DNA of 64,000 bases from Candidatus Magnetominusculus dajiuhuensis (GTDB taxonomy: Bacteria > Nitrospirota > Thermodesulfovibrionia > Thermodesulfovibrionales > Magnetobacteriaceae), in NCBI GenBank assembly GCA_015233465.1, contig JADFXP010000003.1, positions 1 to 64,000 of the forward strand. Direction: 5' to 3'. Below, piece after piece: positions 10,501-19,292 of the stretch. The position numbers were made by a program, and so were the translations under genes. The notes beneath the pieces were generated by a model that searched no databases, was not told the DNA's origin, and saw only the letters and a list, made by a program, of their open reading frames with translations. Each line of letters opens with the position of its first letter. The stretch's first letter is position 1.

Positions 10501-11034
10501 TATCTTTAAAGGCGCTAATATTTCCTTATTGGATTGATAGTATAGAAAGAATCCAAGACTTGTAAACATAGAACCAGTGAAACCTAAGAGATACCTTGCC
10601 CAGATACCTCCAATATTGCAGAAATCATCGGATATAAATGCAAAGATAAAAATAAGAAGCACAATAAAGAAAACTAACCACCAGAGAAGATATTGAGCAA
10701 TCACTTTCTGCCATACTGGAGATTTTCGCGCAATAATCTTAAAAAGTTTTCGGCCAAATTCAAACAAGAATATATATGAAATTATAAGACAGAACAATAT
10801 AACTAAATTTAGCGTCTTCCCGCTGCCTTTGATTATACTCCACATATTAAGCCAAACATTTATTCCATGAATCAGCCCATAGCCTGCTAAGAGCCATAAA
10901 ATATCAGCTAATCTGAACTTACTTTCTTTTTTAGGTAGTACTATTATGCCAATCCCCATTACAAAAAAGGCTAGTCCATAGACAAAAAAAACGATGTCTA
11001 AATAATTTTGGAACCATTGGCTTATTAAATTCAT
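7585..11034 (-). CDS. Multi-sensor histidine kinase (7 membrane helices, PAS x3, GAF)
   Basis: The 1149-residue kinase has about seven N-terminal membrane segments (residues 10-250), three PAS domains (about 280-390, 400-525 and 560-690), a GAF domain (about 710-860) with several Cys/His residues, an HisKA domain with GIAHEINNP (phospho-His near residue 909), and an intact HATPase domain with SDNGSGI and GTGLGLS. Each PAS domain is followed by a PAC-like segment. The gene lies between pilMNO-like genes and a receiver gene, with 3 bp after the PilO-like gene, so pilus expression or function is a plausible output. The signal is unknown. Confidence 0.92.
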   Translation of the reverse strand: MNLISQWFQNYLDIVFFVYGLAFFVMGIGIIVLPKKESKFRLADILWLLAGYGLIHGINVWLNMWSIIKGSGKTLNLVILFCLIISYIFLFEFGRKLFKIIARKSPVWQKVIAQYLLWWLVFFIVLLIFIFAFISDDFCNIGGIWARYLLGFTGSMFTSLGFFLYYQSNKEILAPLKIKKHFLTAGLAFLAYGILGGLVVPIGGFFPNNWLNYDSFLLTIHVPVQVFCAVLAIITALSIGGALKIFSWETKEKFKDTLNKENLFIEELLENTVSHAYLNNIINSMIDTLVVLTPQAIIKTANKAACNLLGYQEDELIGQSIGIIFEKGELLFKGSSLEDLIKSGTISNVEKTYISKNERIIHMQFSISVMFDKSSNIQGIVCVGHDITERKQIYEQLEASLDDSIQKSLFIDNIFAAIIDSLIVVDPEGTIIKTNNAACSLLGYKETELLGQPADLVFEGGLEEGFYDLITVGNVERRFRTKTGLSIPIFFSGSILSDSRGNVIGLACVAQEITKIKHLEAELKKYVIHMEDLVRKRTSEIEKVNIELERSLLDTRKAKANAKNIIKSMFEILIVLDKDEKIIDVNPAAIKALGFSKEEFIGQALHEFVPFEEKKFLSSFLNQKLHINLSPEIGMKILSKSDIISKIETTMVSKDGQKISVILSASLMQNENDDTFQGIICTAQDITARIKMENNIKSTYQLQSAINSLLLIGFMDHSLSEQLNDALGIILNMFSPTLTQGAIFMASPVDEVLFLQAHENLPDKLVSMCSKVSFGHCLCGQAAKTNQLIFTDQIDDHHDNLYENTPPHGHYCVPISKGEKVLGIIMLYLPAGHKKNKTEKIFLISAARTLVEIILRRQSEQQLKEAMEILEVKNDELNKAYEKLQQTQAKLIHQEKMASIGMLAAGIAHEINNPLAFIISNLNSLMRFESKIDKYMSDLKSLMQEMDKDVCEHIESLEKTSKIDFIMENFSALIENSFDGAERIKKIVSGLKGFVRKDTSILQYADINEGIEKALSIVWNRLKYKANVIKEYGQLPKVKCYIDQLNQVFINLLINAADAISDKGEIKISTNCVSGYINISVSDNGSGINEENLKDIFIPFFTTKEVGKGTGLGLSISYDIIKEHDGTIEVKSKVGVGTTFTIKIPIESR

Positions 11035-11037
11035 CTT

Positions 11038-11565
11038 TTACCCTTTTCCATCTTTAAAGCAAACAAAGGCGCCTTTAATTGCGCATGTTAAACTGCCGTT
11101 TTGTTCAGAAGTAATGGACAGAGATTGTATAATAAAATGTGGAAACTTCATGCCCTGGAGTTGGGCGATAAGGGTTACAGTTTTTGTGAAATCAAGGACA
11201 GGAAAATCTATTGAGATTGGGAGAGAGAGTTCATTTCCTTGATCTATAAAATCAAGAACCTTAAGACTTACAAATTTATTCCTTGACTCAAAATCGTCTA
11301 AACGAAGCAGTATCTGTTCCTTTGTCTTTAAGCGGGCTTGATCCTCTGGTAAAATCTTGAAAATTTCTGTTGATAGTTCCTCAATCTTTTTAGTATCCCT
11401 TTTAATCATGCTAATCTTTGAGTTAATTACGCTCATTTTATCTTCAGTTTCTAGTAATGTGCTTTCATATTTTGAAAGTATCAGCGCTGTTGGCCCAACT
11501 ATACAGAAAACTATTGTTACAACCATGTATATAAAGACGGATTTTTTGATATATTTATAAAACAT
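11038..11565 (-). CDS. PilO/MshJ-like inner-membrane pilus alignment protein
   Basis: This 175-residue protein has one N-terminal membrane helix (about 11-31), a predicted coiled-coil segment (about 35-75) and a C-terminal alpha/beta domain, the layout of PilO, GspM and MshJ. It directly follows the PilM-PilN fusion by 2 bp, exactly where pilO normally sits. PilO-type proteins dimerise with PilN and link the cytoplasmic ring to the secretin. The sequence itself is poorly conserved, so the call depends on topology and position. Confidence 0.7.
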   Translation of the reverse strand: MFYKYIKKSVFIYMVVTIVFCIVGPTALILSKYESTLLETEDKMSVINSKISMIKRDTKKIEELSTEIFKILPEDQARLKTKEQILLRLDDFESRNKFVSLKVLDFIDQGNELSLPISIDFPVLDFTKTVTLIAQLQGMKFPHFIIQSLSITSEQNGSLTCAIKGAFVCFKDGKG

Positions 11566-11567
11566 GG

Positions 11568-12965
11568 TCAGTGATTCCTTAAAGGCATTGAACTGTAAGT
11601 GAAGTTTACCTTATAAGTCTTCTTCTCAATGTCAGACTTATAATCAATACCTTTTACCCCTGCAATTTTATTAAGAGAATTTTTAAAGACCTCTTCTTCT
11701 TTTATAAACCCATAATAATCTGGAGCTGTTATAGTACCGGTCATTTCCATATTGGTAATATTCTTAACGTTCTGAATAACAAGAGATTCAATACTTATTC
11801 CCTCCAACTTAATGCTTGATAATTCTGAAAGAAAATCCGCAAAGCGTGTTTGTTTATTAACTCTATTTAGAAACTCAATGTTTTTTAACTTACTCATAAC
11901 CTTATCTCTTTTTATATTGTATGTATTATAAATCTTAGAAATATCCGATAGCTGCATCCTGTGGACATCAATTTCCTTGTTTGTTTTGAGTATGTTTAAT
12001 GTACTTTCCCCAATAAAGGCAAGGGAGATAATACTTAATACCAAGAAAAGTGCGGTTATGTATTTGAGGAGACTTTTTGCATAGTAATATGTTTTGTATT
12101 CAGTGGTTGCAATATTTATATCAGGCAGTGATTTGGTCTTCTTTCTATTTAGAATAAATGGACGCTCCATGCTATAGTTTATAGCTGCAATGGCAAGCAC
12201 ATATTCATTAAATACTGATTGATCCACATTAAAGCGTCCTGAAAAAACGAGTGGTATTGATGGTATTCCTGATGATGATACTTTGACTGATTTCGATATC
12301 TCTCCTGCCATTATTATAAATGATGGGGCAACCTTTAGGCTCTCTTTACAATAATTAACCGTTAGATCTATGTTCTTAGCAACTACGTCAGAGGCGTCTT
12401 CGTCCTGAGAGGTAAAAGAACGTGTGAAAATAATATTTCCATCCTTAACCAGTATAACGTTCTTCATCTGTCCTACCTCAAACATACATAAAAAAGGAGT
12501 GTCACTCTGAGGCAGAATAGACATCAGCACACACAAAACTGGATATACTAAAACTACTGACTTCTGATTTTCAAGGAAATGATCTATCAGAACATTAATC
12601 TCTGAGCTGTCTATGGAGATAACAAAGTATTCGCTGCGATGCTTTCCATCTATAACTTTATTTCCGATAAGTGAAACAATGGGGATAAAATCTTTAAACT
12701 CAGCGTGTCTTCTGCTAACTTCTCTCTTTACTAAGGGTTTAATGTATTTGTCTTTGGTTTTGGGAATGGTTACCATGTCGTAATGAATGTTTCTGACACC
12801 TGTTACAATGATATAGTTATCCGACTCGTCATTACTCAGGAAGTCATCAAACTGTTCCATTGTAAGAGTCATGTAATTATCAATATAAAGGTCCTCAGCA
12901 TTTCTTGAGGCAAAAACAACCTTTACACTCTCACCTTCAAAACAAACGACAACTGTCTTATTCAT
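11568..12965 (-). CDS. PilM-PilN (MshI-like) fusion protein
   Basis: The first 280 or so residues of this 465-residue protein look like a PilM-type actin-fold domain. The second part has a membrane helix (about residues 298-320), a coiled coil and a small periplasmic ferredoxin-like domain as in PilN, including LSSIKLEGISIESL. PilM and PilN are usually two proteins that form the cytoplasmic and inner-membrane ring of the pilus; here they are one chain, as in some MshI and GspL proteins. It heads an operon with the PilO-like gene, the histidine kinase and the receiver. The fusion is seen in the frame itself; domain limits are approximate. Confidence 0.8.
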   Translation of the reverse strand: MNKTVVVCFEGESVKVVFASRNAEDLYIDNYMTLTMEQFDDFLSNDESDNYIIVTGVRNIHYDMVTIPKTKDKYIKPLVKREVSRRHAEFKDFIPIVSLIGNKVIDGKHRSEYFVISIDSSEINVLIDHFLENQKSVVLVYPVLCVLMSILPQSDTPFLCMFEVGQMKNVILVKDGNIIFTRSFTSQDEDASDVVAKNIDLTVNYCKESLKVAPSFIIMAGEISKSVKVSSSGIPSIPLVFSGRFNVDQSVFNEYVLAIAAINYSMERPFILNRKKTKSLPDINIATTEYKTYYYAKSLLKYITALFLVLSIISLAFIGESTLNILKTNKEIDVHRMQLSDISKIYNTYNIKRDKVMSKLKNIEFLNRVNKQTRFADFLSELSSIKLEGISIESLVIQNVKNITNMEMTGTITAPDYYGFIKEEEVFKNSLNKIAGVKGIDYKSDIEKKTYKVNFTYSSMPLRNH

Positions 12966-13009
12966 ATATATTATAAAGTTATCTTTAAAAATTATTGTTA
13001 TACTTTAAC

Positions 13010-13038
13010 AATATAACACAAACATAAGGTAATTGCAA
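13010..13038 (-). promoter_or_regulatory. Possible sigma-70 promoter with adjoining operator-like inverted repeat
   Basis: On the minus strand TTGCAA (13033-13038) and TATATT (13010-13015) are 17 bp apart upstream of the PilM-PilN gene. A 7-bp inverted repeat, ATTGTTA/TAACAAT with a 5-bp gap (12994-13012), overlaps the -10 box and could be a regulator site. The sequence is AT-rich and the -35 match is weak. Confidence 0.35.
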
Positions 13039-13213
13039 TGTTTTTATATCGGATTTTGTGTGTATTGTCTAACTTGAAGAAAATATCGTTTGTTATATGT
13101 TAAACAGAATTTTTTGTAAGATTTCATTATCTCTTTATTAAAAAATGTTAAAATTGAGTATGATGAATATTTCTCAATTCGTAGGGGCGCGATGCTCTGC
13201 CTCAATAAGGCGT

Positions 13214-14248
13214 ATGCAATTTGCCAATACAAAAGACAGTGGTTTTACATTAATTGAAATGGCGATGGTATTGGTTATCATTGGTCTTATAGTAAGTATG
13301 GGCACACAGATGTTAAAAACTATGACTAAACGCTCAATGATGGTAAACTCTACACAGATTGCAAAAACAGCTTATGAGTCTATCTTAGGCTATGCAATAA
13401 GCAATAAGAAACTTCCTGCAGATTTAACTACTTTAGGCGTAAAGACAACGGATGCGTATAATAGTAATCTAAAATATTATGTTGTACCTGAATTTACTGC
13501 AAGCAGTTTCTGCACTAACAATGGAACTTATTTATTACTGAATGATTCCAGTTCAGGGTCTCTCATTTCCAAGACTGACATAGCATTTTTGATCTTAAGC
13601 GCTGGAGAAGACAGAACCAACAGCACAGGAGCAGCTTCGACATTTACCGTTCTCCCGCAGAGTAACACCTATGATGATATTGTCTTTTATTTAGATATTA
13701 AAACATTAAGAGAAAAAGTTTGTAATACATTTGGAATAGTAACTGATAGTCTTCCAACTGCAACTAAGGATTTTGTTTATTCCTCTGCCACTCTTGCAGC
13801 AACAGATGGAACAGAGCCCTATACATGGTCAATCGCTTCGGGCGCTCTCCCAGCCGGACTTAGCCTCTCAAATGCTGGTGTAATATCTGGAACCCCAACA
13901 GTAGATGGCAGTTTTCCCTTTAATATACAGGTAGTTGATAATGACACACCGCAGCGGCAGGCAAATAAGACACTTTCAATAACCGTGCAGCCAAATGACC
14001 CAAAAATAACTACAGAGTATTTATATAATGGAACTAATGGAGTAAATTATGTAGCGACCCTTAGTGCAACAAACGGACTATTGCCCTACACATGGAGTCT
14101 TACCTCAGGGCCTGGGACATTGGCAGTTTCAGCAGGCGGTATAATTACTTGGAATCCAGCAGTAACAGGGACTTATATGGTTACTGTGCAGGTCACAGAC
14201 TCTCATACAAAATCTGTCTCAAAAACCTTATCCTTAACCGTCTTTTAA
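13214..14248 (+). CDS. Type IV pilin-like protein with two Ig-like domains
   Basis: The start at 13214 gives a short prepilin leader ending KDSG before FTLIEM, followed by the hydrophobic N-terminal helix with the conserved Glu 5, which PilD-type peptidase would process. Upstream in-frame ATGs would give an unusual long leader and run through a fragment of an intergenic repeat. After a pilin globular region (to about residue 180) come two repeats of about 80 residues matching the He_PIG 'putative Ig' pattern (PYTWSIASGALPAGLSLS, then SGTP). Such domains are known from secreted adhesins. It probably acts as a modified or tip-located pilin; that is inferred. It is divergent from the PilM-PilN operon. 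Confidence 0.8.
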   Translation: MQFANTKDSGFTLIEMAMVLVIIGLIVSMGTQMLKTMTKRSMMVNSTQIAKTAYESILGYAISNKKLPADLTTLGVKTTDAYNSNLKYYVVPEFTASSFCTNNGTYLLLNDSSSGSLISKTDIAFLILSAGEDRTNSTGAASTFTVLPQSNTYDDIVFYLDIKTLREKVCNTFGIVTDSLPTATKDFVYSSATLAATDGTEPYTWSIASGALPAGLSLSNAGVISGTPTVDGSFPFNIQVVDNDTPQRQANKTLSITVQPNDPKITTEYLYNGTNGVNYVATLSATNGLLPYTWSLTSGPGTLAVSAGGIITWNPAVTGTYMVTVQVTDSHTKSVSKTLSLTVF

Positions 14249-14337
14249 AAGTGAATTAAATTTGATGAAAACCGTGAAATTTTAATACTAATTCGCAAAT
14301 TGGTATAAATACAAAAAATCACATGATGTAAATATAT

Positions 14338-15876
14338 TCATCCTCTCAAAATCATCTTATTCGTCTTAGACCTGCTCTCTCCAACCGACGTTACATAAAT
14401 TGCAGCTCTATCATGCACTGGGCATTTATTCTCGCATATTCCGCATCCAATGCAATGTTCTGGCAGTACCCTTGGTTGTTTTAATACCTTCTTTGTTCCT
14501 TCTGGTATTGCAATATTCGGGTTTGGGGCTATTGCCCCAATATCAAATGTTATAGCCTTTGGAGAGGTCGGGCAGACCTCCTCACATACTATACATTCAG
14601 TATTCATAGCCCACGGCAGACACCTGCCTCTATCATAAAATGCAGTTCCTATACGCACAGGATTTTTATCAAATTCTCCCTTTCCTGTCTTTCTCTGTAC
14701 AGTTAAATGCATAATTGCGCCAGTTGGACACACAGTACTGCATAATACGCAGTTATACTCGCAGTATCCTATACGATTGATAAGTGTTGGAGTCCAAAAT
14801 CCCTCAAGTCCAGCCTCTAATAACGCTGGAGACAATACATTTGTCGGACATACCTTCATACACTCTCCGCATTTTATACATCTTTTTAGAAAATCAGCTT
14901 CATTTATTGATCCCGGCGGACGGATTAATGCAGGCGTTGGTACGGTTGCAGAACTTATTGATGACCTAAGCATCGGATAAAGAGCCCCGCCAATAATCGC
15001 GGTCTCTATAATCCTGCGTCTATTTATGTCAAATTTCGCATGTGTGACGCTTTGCGGCTGCATTATTCCATAATGTAACGCCCCCTCAGGACACTCTTCA
15101 ACGCAATTCATACATAACAGGCATTCGTTATGCTTGAGTTCAGAGTGCGGGTCGCAGCCGCCATGGCAGGATTTTAGACATTTATTACAGTCTGTGCATA
15201 GAGCCTTATTTCTATATATCTTAAATATTGAGAGCCCTGACATTATCCCAAGTAATCCCCCAAGAGGACATAACACCCTGCACCAAAAACGCGTATATAT
15301 CCTATTAGAAAAAAGTATCATTAAAAATATTATTGAAATCAATATCCCGCCATTAAATCTTGCAGACAGATGTGACCCCCATCCTGTTATAAAATGAATC
15401 AGCGGCAGGATTGATACTGTAAATGAGCGGGTTATAATTGAGATAGGATCCATTAGCCCAATCTGTAATGCCCCAAGTGCTGATAATACTAAAAATATTG
15501 TAAGGAAGAAATATTTTATCTGAAATATCGGGCGGTAAGTATTTATCTTAATGTCAACAATAGCCCTGCGTTTATTTAATAACTGGCTTATCCATTGATT
15601 CAATATCCCCATTGGACATATCCAAGAACAAAAAAATCTGCCAAAGATTATTGTAGGGATGATGACAAGCAGGGATAATAACATGCCTTGATATACTGTC
15701 CAACTTGTTAGAAAGGCAGAAATTGAGGCAAGCGGGTCAATATCTAAAAAAAACGATACTTCATATCCCTTTAATCTGCTAAAATCCGCAGTGAGTAAAA
15801 GAATTATAAACAAGGCAAAGAAAAATATAGAATAGACCCTTCTAATAGTCCTTAGTGTCATATGAAAATATATCAT
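14338..15876 (-). CDS. NapH/NapG-like polyferredoxin membrane fusion protein
   Basis: The 512-residue protein has an N-terminal NapH/NosR-like membrane part with CxxxCP motifs at C83/C87 and C199/C203 and several helices. It continues with two ferredoxin-type clusters (about 227-265), then a twin-arginine-like stretch NRRRIIE (285-291) with a hydrophobic segment, and a MauM/NapG-like region with four more cysteine clusters ending in CIGCGICENKCP. The proteins it resembles move electrons from the quinone pool to periplasmic reductases. No partner reductase is adjacent, so the acceptor is unknown. It stands alone between pilin genes on the opposite strand. Confidence 0.8.
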   Translation of the reverse strand: MIYFHMTLRTIRRVYSIFFFALFIILLLTADFSRLKGYEVSFFLDIDPLASISAFLTSWTVYQGMLLSLLVIIPTIIFGRFFCSWICPMGILNQWISQLLNKRRAIVDIKINTYRPIFQIKYFFLTIFLVLSALGALQIGLMDPISIITRSFTVSILPLIHFITGWGSHLSARFNGGILISIIFLMILFSNRIYTRFWCRVLCPLGGLLGIMSGLSIFKIYRNKALCTDCNKCLKSCHGGCDPHSELKHNECLLCMNCVEECPEGALHYGIMQPQSVTHAKFDINRRRIIETAIIGGALYPMLRSSISSATVPTPALIRPPGSINEADFLKRCIKCGECMKVCPTNVLSPALLEAGLEGFWTPTLINRIGYCEYNCVLCSTVCPTGAIMHLTVQRKTGKGEFDKNPVRIGTAFYDRGRCLPWAMNTECIVCEEVCPTSPKAITFDIGAIAPNPNIAIPEGTKKVLKQPRVLPEHCIGCGICENKCPVHDRAAIYVTSVGESRSKTNKMILRG

Positions 15877-15957
15877 TTATTAAAGAATCTTTTCAATATT
15901 ATGTTCACGATTTATTCACGTTTTCACTGCTAAGATAAATTCGGGTGGTGAGATTAT

Positions 15958-16554
15958 ATGATAAAGAAAATAAATGACAGAGGTTATTCATTAATAGAAG
16001 CTATTATAGTGTTGGCAATTGCCGCAACTATAGCTGGCATTGCAGTTTGGGGTTATCAAAGTATTAAATCCTCTACTAGCATCAGAACAACTACCTCAGA
16101 TTTATTTTCAGATATGCTGTCTACTCAGATTCAGGCATTGACTCAAAGAAAGACATTCTTTATTGTGTTTGGTGCAAATAATTATACGATTTATGAAGAT
16201 ACTTATAATGCTGCAGATCCAACTTCAAAAGAAGGTGATGGTATCTTAAGTATAAATGCCGGTCAAGATTTAAAGATAGGAGTTTATCCAAAAAATCCTT
16301 ACTATAATATTTTCCTCACAACTGGAGATGGTAAAACTGTTTGTGGAACTACCATCTGCTTTGATCAGCAAGGCTTGTTTAGTTTTTATCAAATTAATAA
16401 TAATGTTGTTACGTTATCTGGAACAAAGGCTATTGTTCACTTTGATTTTACAAATTTAAGCACTGCACCAGAGTATAGCTGTGTTGTAATAGAGAAAACC
16501 CGTATCATAAAAGGAGAATGGATCAGTGCAAGCAACGTCTGCGCTACAAAATAA
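15958..16554 (+). CDS. Minor pilin, FimT/GspH type
   Basis: This 198-residue protein has a prepilin leader MIKKINDRG followed by YSLIEAIIVLAIAA, with Glu 5 and the hydrophobic pilin helix. The rest is a beta-rich domain of GspH/FimT size with two cysteines near CGTTICF. It is the first of four minor-pilin genes in a row (FimT, PilV, PilW, PilX order), which form the priming complex at the pilus tip. A well-placed GGTGGTGAG sequence precedes the ATG. Confidence 0.88.
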   Translation: MIKKINDRGYSLIEAIIVLAIAATIAGIAVWGYQSIKSSTSIRTTTSDLFSDMLSTQIQALTQRKTFFIVFGANNYTIYEDTYNAADPTSKEGDGILSINAGQDLKIGVYPKNPYYNIFLTTGDGKTVCGTTICFDQQGLFSFYQINNNVVTLSGTKAIVHFDFTNLSTAPEYSCVVIEKTRIIKGEWISASNVCATK

Positions 16555-16981
16555 TAAAGGTTTATCTTTAATAGAGGTTATTGTCTCTTTATTGATAATG
16601 ACAGTGATGCTGCTTGGTCTTTGTCAGACTATTGTAGTCTCAATCTCTACTAATATGCAGAATGTATTTAGAAATGAAGCCGTAAATGTTGCTGAGGCAA
16701 GGATGAACGGCGTATTAATTGATACCTTAGGAACTGCTCATGACGGGCTTAGGAATATTCCTTATGCAAATATTCCAGCGGCTGCGGGGGCTTTTAATGT
16801 AACTCGAACCTTTAGAGGTTCTGCTGCAATGACTTACACGGTTACAACTATTGCGACTAGTATCACTGATGTCGTTACCTCTACAATTTCAGCATATCAG
16901 ATAACGGTTTCAATTACTTGGAGCTATAAGGGGTTAACGTACACGCATAGTACAATGACAGTTATTAGAAGTATTAGTTGA
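16526..16981 (+). CDS. Minor pilin, PilV/GspI type
   Basis: The 151-residue protein has a leader ending NNKG, then LSLIEVIVSLLIMTVM with Glu 5 of the pilin helix. The start is GTG at 16526, chosen because AAGGAG lies 9 bases upstream; the gene overlaps the FimT-type gene by 29 bp in another frame. The size and position between FimT- and PilW-type genes indicate PilV/GspI. PilV-type minor pilins connect the priming complex to the main pilin shaft. Confidence 0.87.
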   Translation: MQATSALQNNKGLSLIEVIVSLLIMTVMLLGLCQTIVVSISTNMQNVFRNEAVNVAEARMNGVLIDTLGTAHDGLRNIPYANIPAAAGAFNVTRTFRGSAAMTYTVTTIATSITDVVTSTISAYQITVSITWSYKGLTYTHSTMTVIRSIS

Positions 16982-17007
16982 CATATATTAATATGACGAG
17001 GATAATA

Positions 17008-18384
17008 ATGTTAAAAAATGAACATGGTTTTACATTGATTGAAATGATTATAGCAATCTCAATGTTTTGCTTGATCATTTTAGCCTCATCTACTGTATAC
17101 ATACCAATAATGTATCAATTTGGGCAGCAAACTAAGATTTCAGAGTCGCAGACAAGGACGATGGTTGGTCTTGAATTATTAAAAAATGATATTAATAATG
17201 CTGGCTACGCCCTTCCTTGGAGTTTTTTAAATCCAATAAACTATTCTGAATTTAATGATAATGGAGCTCCTAAAATAACCAATCCAGCGAATGCTAATGA
17301 TTCTACAAACCTAGTGCCTAGGGCGATTGTCGTTGGTAATAATTTATCACTTGTTGGACAGAATATAACAATGATTCCTAATACGGATTATCTTGTTATC
17401 AAATCTGCATTGGCTTCAAATCTGTCTAAGGTTACAAATGCAGTTTGTGGAAGTCAGATTGTAGCAAATACAACATGTAAGAAATGGACTTATGTATATT
17501 ACACCTTAACATCTGGAATAACATTAAATATCTGGCAAAATAATGTTGCCGACATTGAAAATATGACTAATATAACGGATAATGTATTAGTTATGAGGCC
17601 TTCATCAAGCGATGAAACAACTAAAAACATCTTGATTTCTGATGCAGCAGGTAATTTTACGACACCATATAGAAATGACGGCAATTTTGATCCAAATTTT
17701 GCGCCGAATGAAAATAATGTTACATATATACTTTATGGTATTGATGGAAATACAACACCAAGAATGCCGTTTAATAGGGCAGATTATTATGTCTCAAAGC
17801 GGCGCTGCTCTCTTTCTCCAAAGACATATTGCACTTCAGCCTCTGGTTGCTCTACTGCGCAAGGGATATGTTCTCCATCTTACTGCGCTGATAATACTGG
17901 AGTTTTAGTCAAGGCTGCTATTAGTCATGTAAATGGTTCAACTGACATTGACGGCGATGGGATGCCTGATGAGATTCCTATATTGGACTGCGTTGCGGAT
18001 TTTCAAGTTGTGCTTGGGTTTGATACAGATGGCGACGGTTTGGTTGGAACATATTCCGATCTTACTACTGCAACAACTATACCGCCTGAAACTGCAACCA
18101 TTGCTAATGTCATAACAACTATGGGCGATCCAACAACCATAGGCGATCCAGCTTTAATTAGGACTCAATTAAAATCTATACATTTATATATATTGACACA
18201 TGAAGGGATGATGGATAAGAGTTTTGTTTATCCTGCAAAGACAATAGCCGTTGGAGAGGCGCTAGGCGGCGGACCAGTTTTAGGCAACGCTAGCTTTGAT
18301 CTGACAACGATAAATAATTATAAGATGTATAGATGGAGGGTCATTAAAATGACAATTAAACCTTCTAACTTATATCCTCAATAG
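17008..18384 (+). CDS. Minor pilin, PilW type
   Basis: The ATG at 17008 follows GACGAGGA and gives the short leader MLKNEHG before FTLIEMIIAIS, so it is preferred over the TTG at 16978 that overlaps the previous stop. The 459-residue product is long for PilW and contains a cysteine-rich segment (CSLSPKTYCTSASGCS region, roughly residues 265-295) and two acidic D-x-D-G-D-G calcium-site-like motifs (DIDGDGMPDE and DTDGDGLVG). The calcium sites are inferred from motif only. It belongs to the minor-pilin operon. Confidence 0.85.
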   Translation: MLKNEHGFTLIEMIIAISMFCLIILASSTVYIPIMYQFGQQTKISESQTRTMVGLELLKNDINNAGYALPWSFLNPINYSEFNDNGAPKITNPANANDSTNLVPRAIVVGNNLSLVGQNITMIPNTDYLVIKSALASNLSKVTNAVCGSQIVANTTCKKWTYVYYTLTSGITLNIWQNNVADIENMTNITDNVLVMRPSSSDETTKNILISDAAGNFTTPYRNDGNFDPNFAPNENNVTYILYGIDGNTTPRMPFNRADYYVSKRRCSLSPKTYCTSASGCSTAQGICSPSYCADNTGVLVKAAISHVNGSTDIDGDGMPDEIPILDCVADFQVVLGFDTDGDGLVGTYSDLTTATTIPPETATIANVITTMGDPTTIGDPALIRTQLKSIHLYILTHEGMMDKSFVYPAKTIAVGEALGGGPVLGNASFDLTTINNYKMYRWRVIKMTIKPSNLYPQ

Positions 18385-18409
18385 GCGCATAGGCGCGATA
18401 GGAACTATT

Positions 18410-19090
18410 ATGAGATATTTAAATAATGATAAAGGAATAGCACTGATAACAGTTTTAATAATGTCAGTAATAGCGTTGAGTCTAACTGCTGCGTTATTGA
18501 ATTTCATGTTATTAGGGACAAAAAAATCAGGGGCAAGAAAGTCTTATGAGACAGCAAGCGAGGCAGCAGATGCTGCAGTTGACATCTCTGCGCAGCTTAT
18601 CTCAAACAGAGGGAATCTGTCTATCGCAGGTTTAAATATTAATAATGCAGTATGCGCATGTAATGATGATGCACTGAATTCTGATAATTTGCCAAATACT
18701 TGTTTTTGTAATAAGATATGCGACTCAAAATACACTAACGGAGAGGTTGCTTTTAATTGGCTTAATTGCACAGTTGCTTCACAGATAAATTTTACTATTG
18801 ATCCGACTGACGTTAATTCGTATGATATGTTGTTTCAGCTAGGTACCTCGCCTAATCAATTTAACACATACCTAAAAATAGTTGATACAGTACAAGGGAA
18901 CTCATCTGCAGCAACTGTAGTGCTTCGCGGTACTGGCGCTGTGGCTTCAAGTTCTGGTATAGCCATCCCTGTATCAAATCCATATATTTATAGAATAGAA
19001 ATTCTTGCCTTAAGGGTAAACGGCGCTGTTACTGCTGCTACTGATAATACTACTGAACGCTCAAGGGTTTCTATGTTGTATGCTTATTGA
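18410..19090 (+). CDS. Minor pilin, PilX type
   Basis: This 226-residue protein starts MRYLNNDKG-IALITVLIMS, the PilX/GspK pattern in which the helix lacks Glu 5 and has a hydrophobic residue after the processed Gly. A cysteine-rich patch (CACNDD to CFCNK) lies near residues 80-105. It is the last gene of the FimT-PilV-PilW-PilX set. No pilY1 gene follows in the window, although that gene is the usual companion. Confidence 0.82.
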   Translation: MRYLNNDKGIALITVLIMSVIALSLTAALLNFMLLGTKKSGARKSYETASEAADAAVDISAQLISNRGNLSIAGLNINNAVCACNDDALNSDNLPNTCFCNKICDSKYTNGEVAFNWLNCTVASQINFTIDPTDVNSYDMLFQLGTSPNQFNTYLKIVDTVQGNSSAATVVLRGTGAVASSSGIAIPVSNPYIYRIEILALRVNGAVTAATDNTTERSRVSMLYAY

Positions 19091-19099
19091 AAGATTTCT

Positions 19100-19170
19100 T
19101 TAAGGGCTCTGCACTTAAAAATTCCGCAAAGGGATTTTTAAAACGGGTCTGAGACCCTCCCTTTGAACCC
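19100..19170. repeat. Hairpin-type interspersed repeat, copy 1
   Basis: The segment contains the small palindrome GGGTCTGAGACCC (19145-19157), an AAGGGCTCTGC half-site and the flank CCTTTGAACCC. These modules recur elsewhere in the window in the same order or reversed. It separates the minor-pilin operon from the peptidase gene. Confidence 0.7.
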
Positions 19171-19228
19171 ATAATTTTAGGTTATTTCAGTAATGAATTT
19201 TTTCATTAAACAATCAAATAAAAAGATA

Positions 19229-19282
19229 ACGGGTCAAGGGGACAAGTCCCCTTGCAGGAGTTTGAGGGCAGCGCCCTCAAGA
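19229..19282. repeat. Hairpin-type interspersed repeat, copy 2
   Basis: Two tight hairpins are present: AAGGGGAC-AA-GTCCCCTT (19236-19253) and TTGAGGGC-AGC-GCCCTCAA (19262-19280). The second ends only 12 bp before the start of the peptidase gene, so it could affect its translation. Confidence 0.8.
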
Positions 19283-19292
19283 CAATCAATTT

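Noticed and set aside
13145-13213. Earlier start of the Ig-domain pilin
   Set aside because: It would give a 33-residue leader and translate a fragment of an intergenic repeat; the ATG at 13214 gives a normal prepilin leader.
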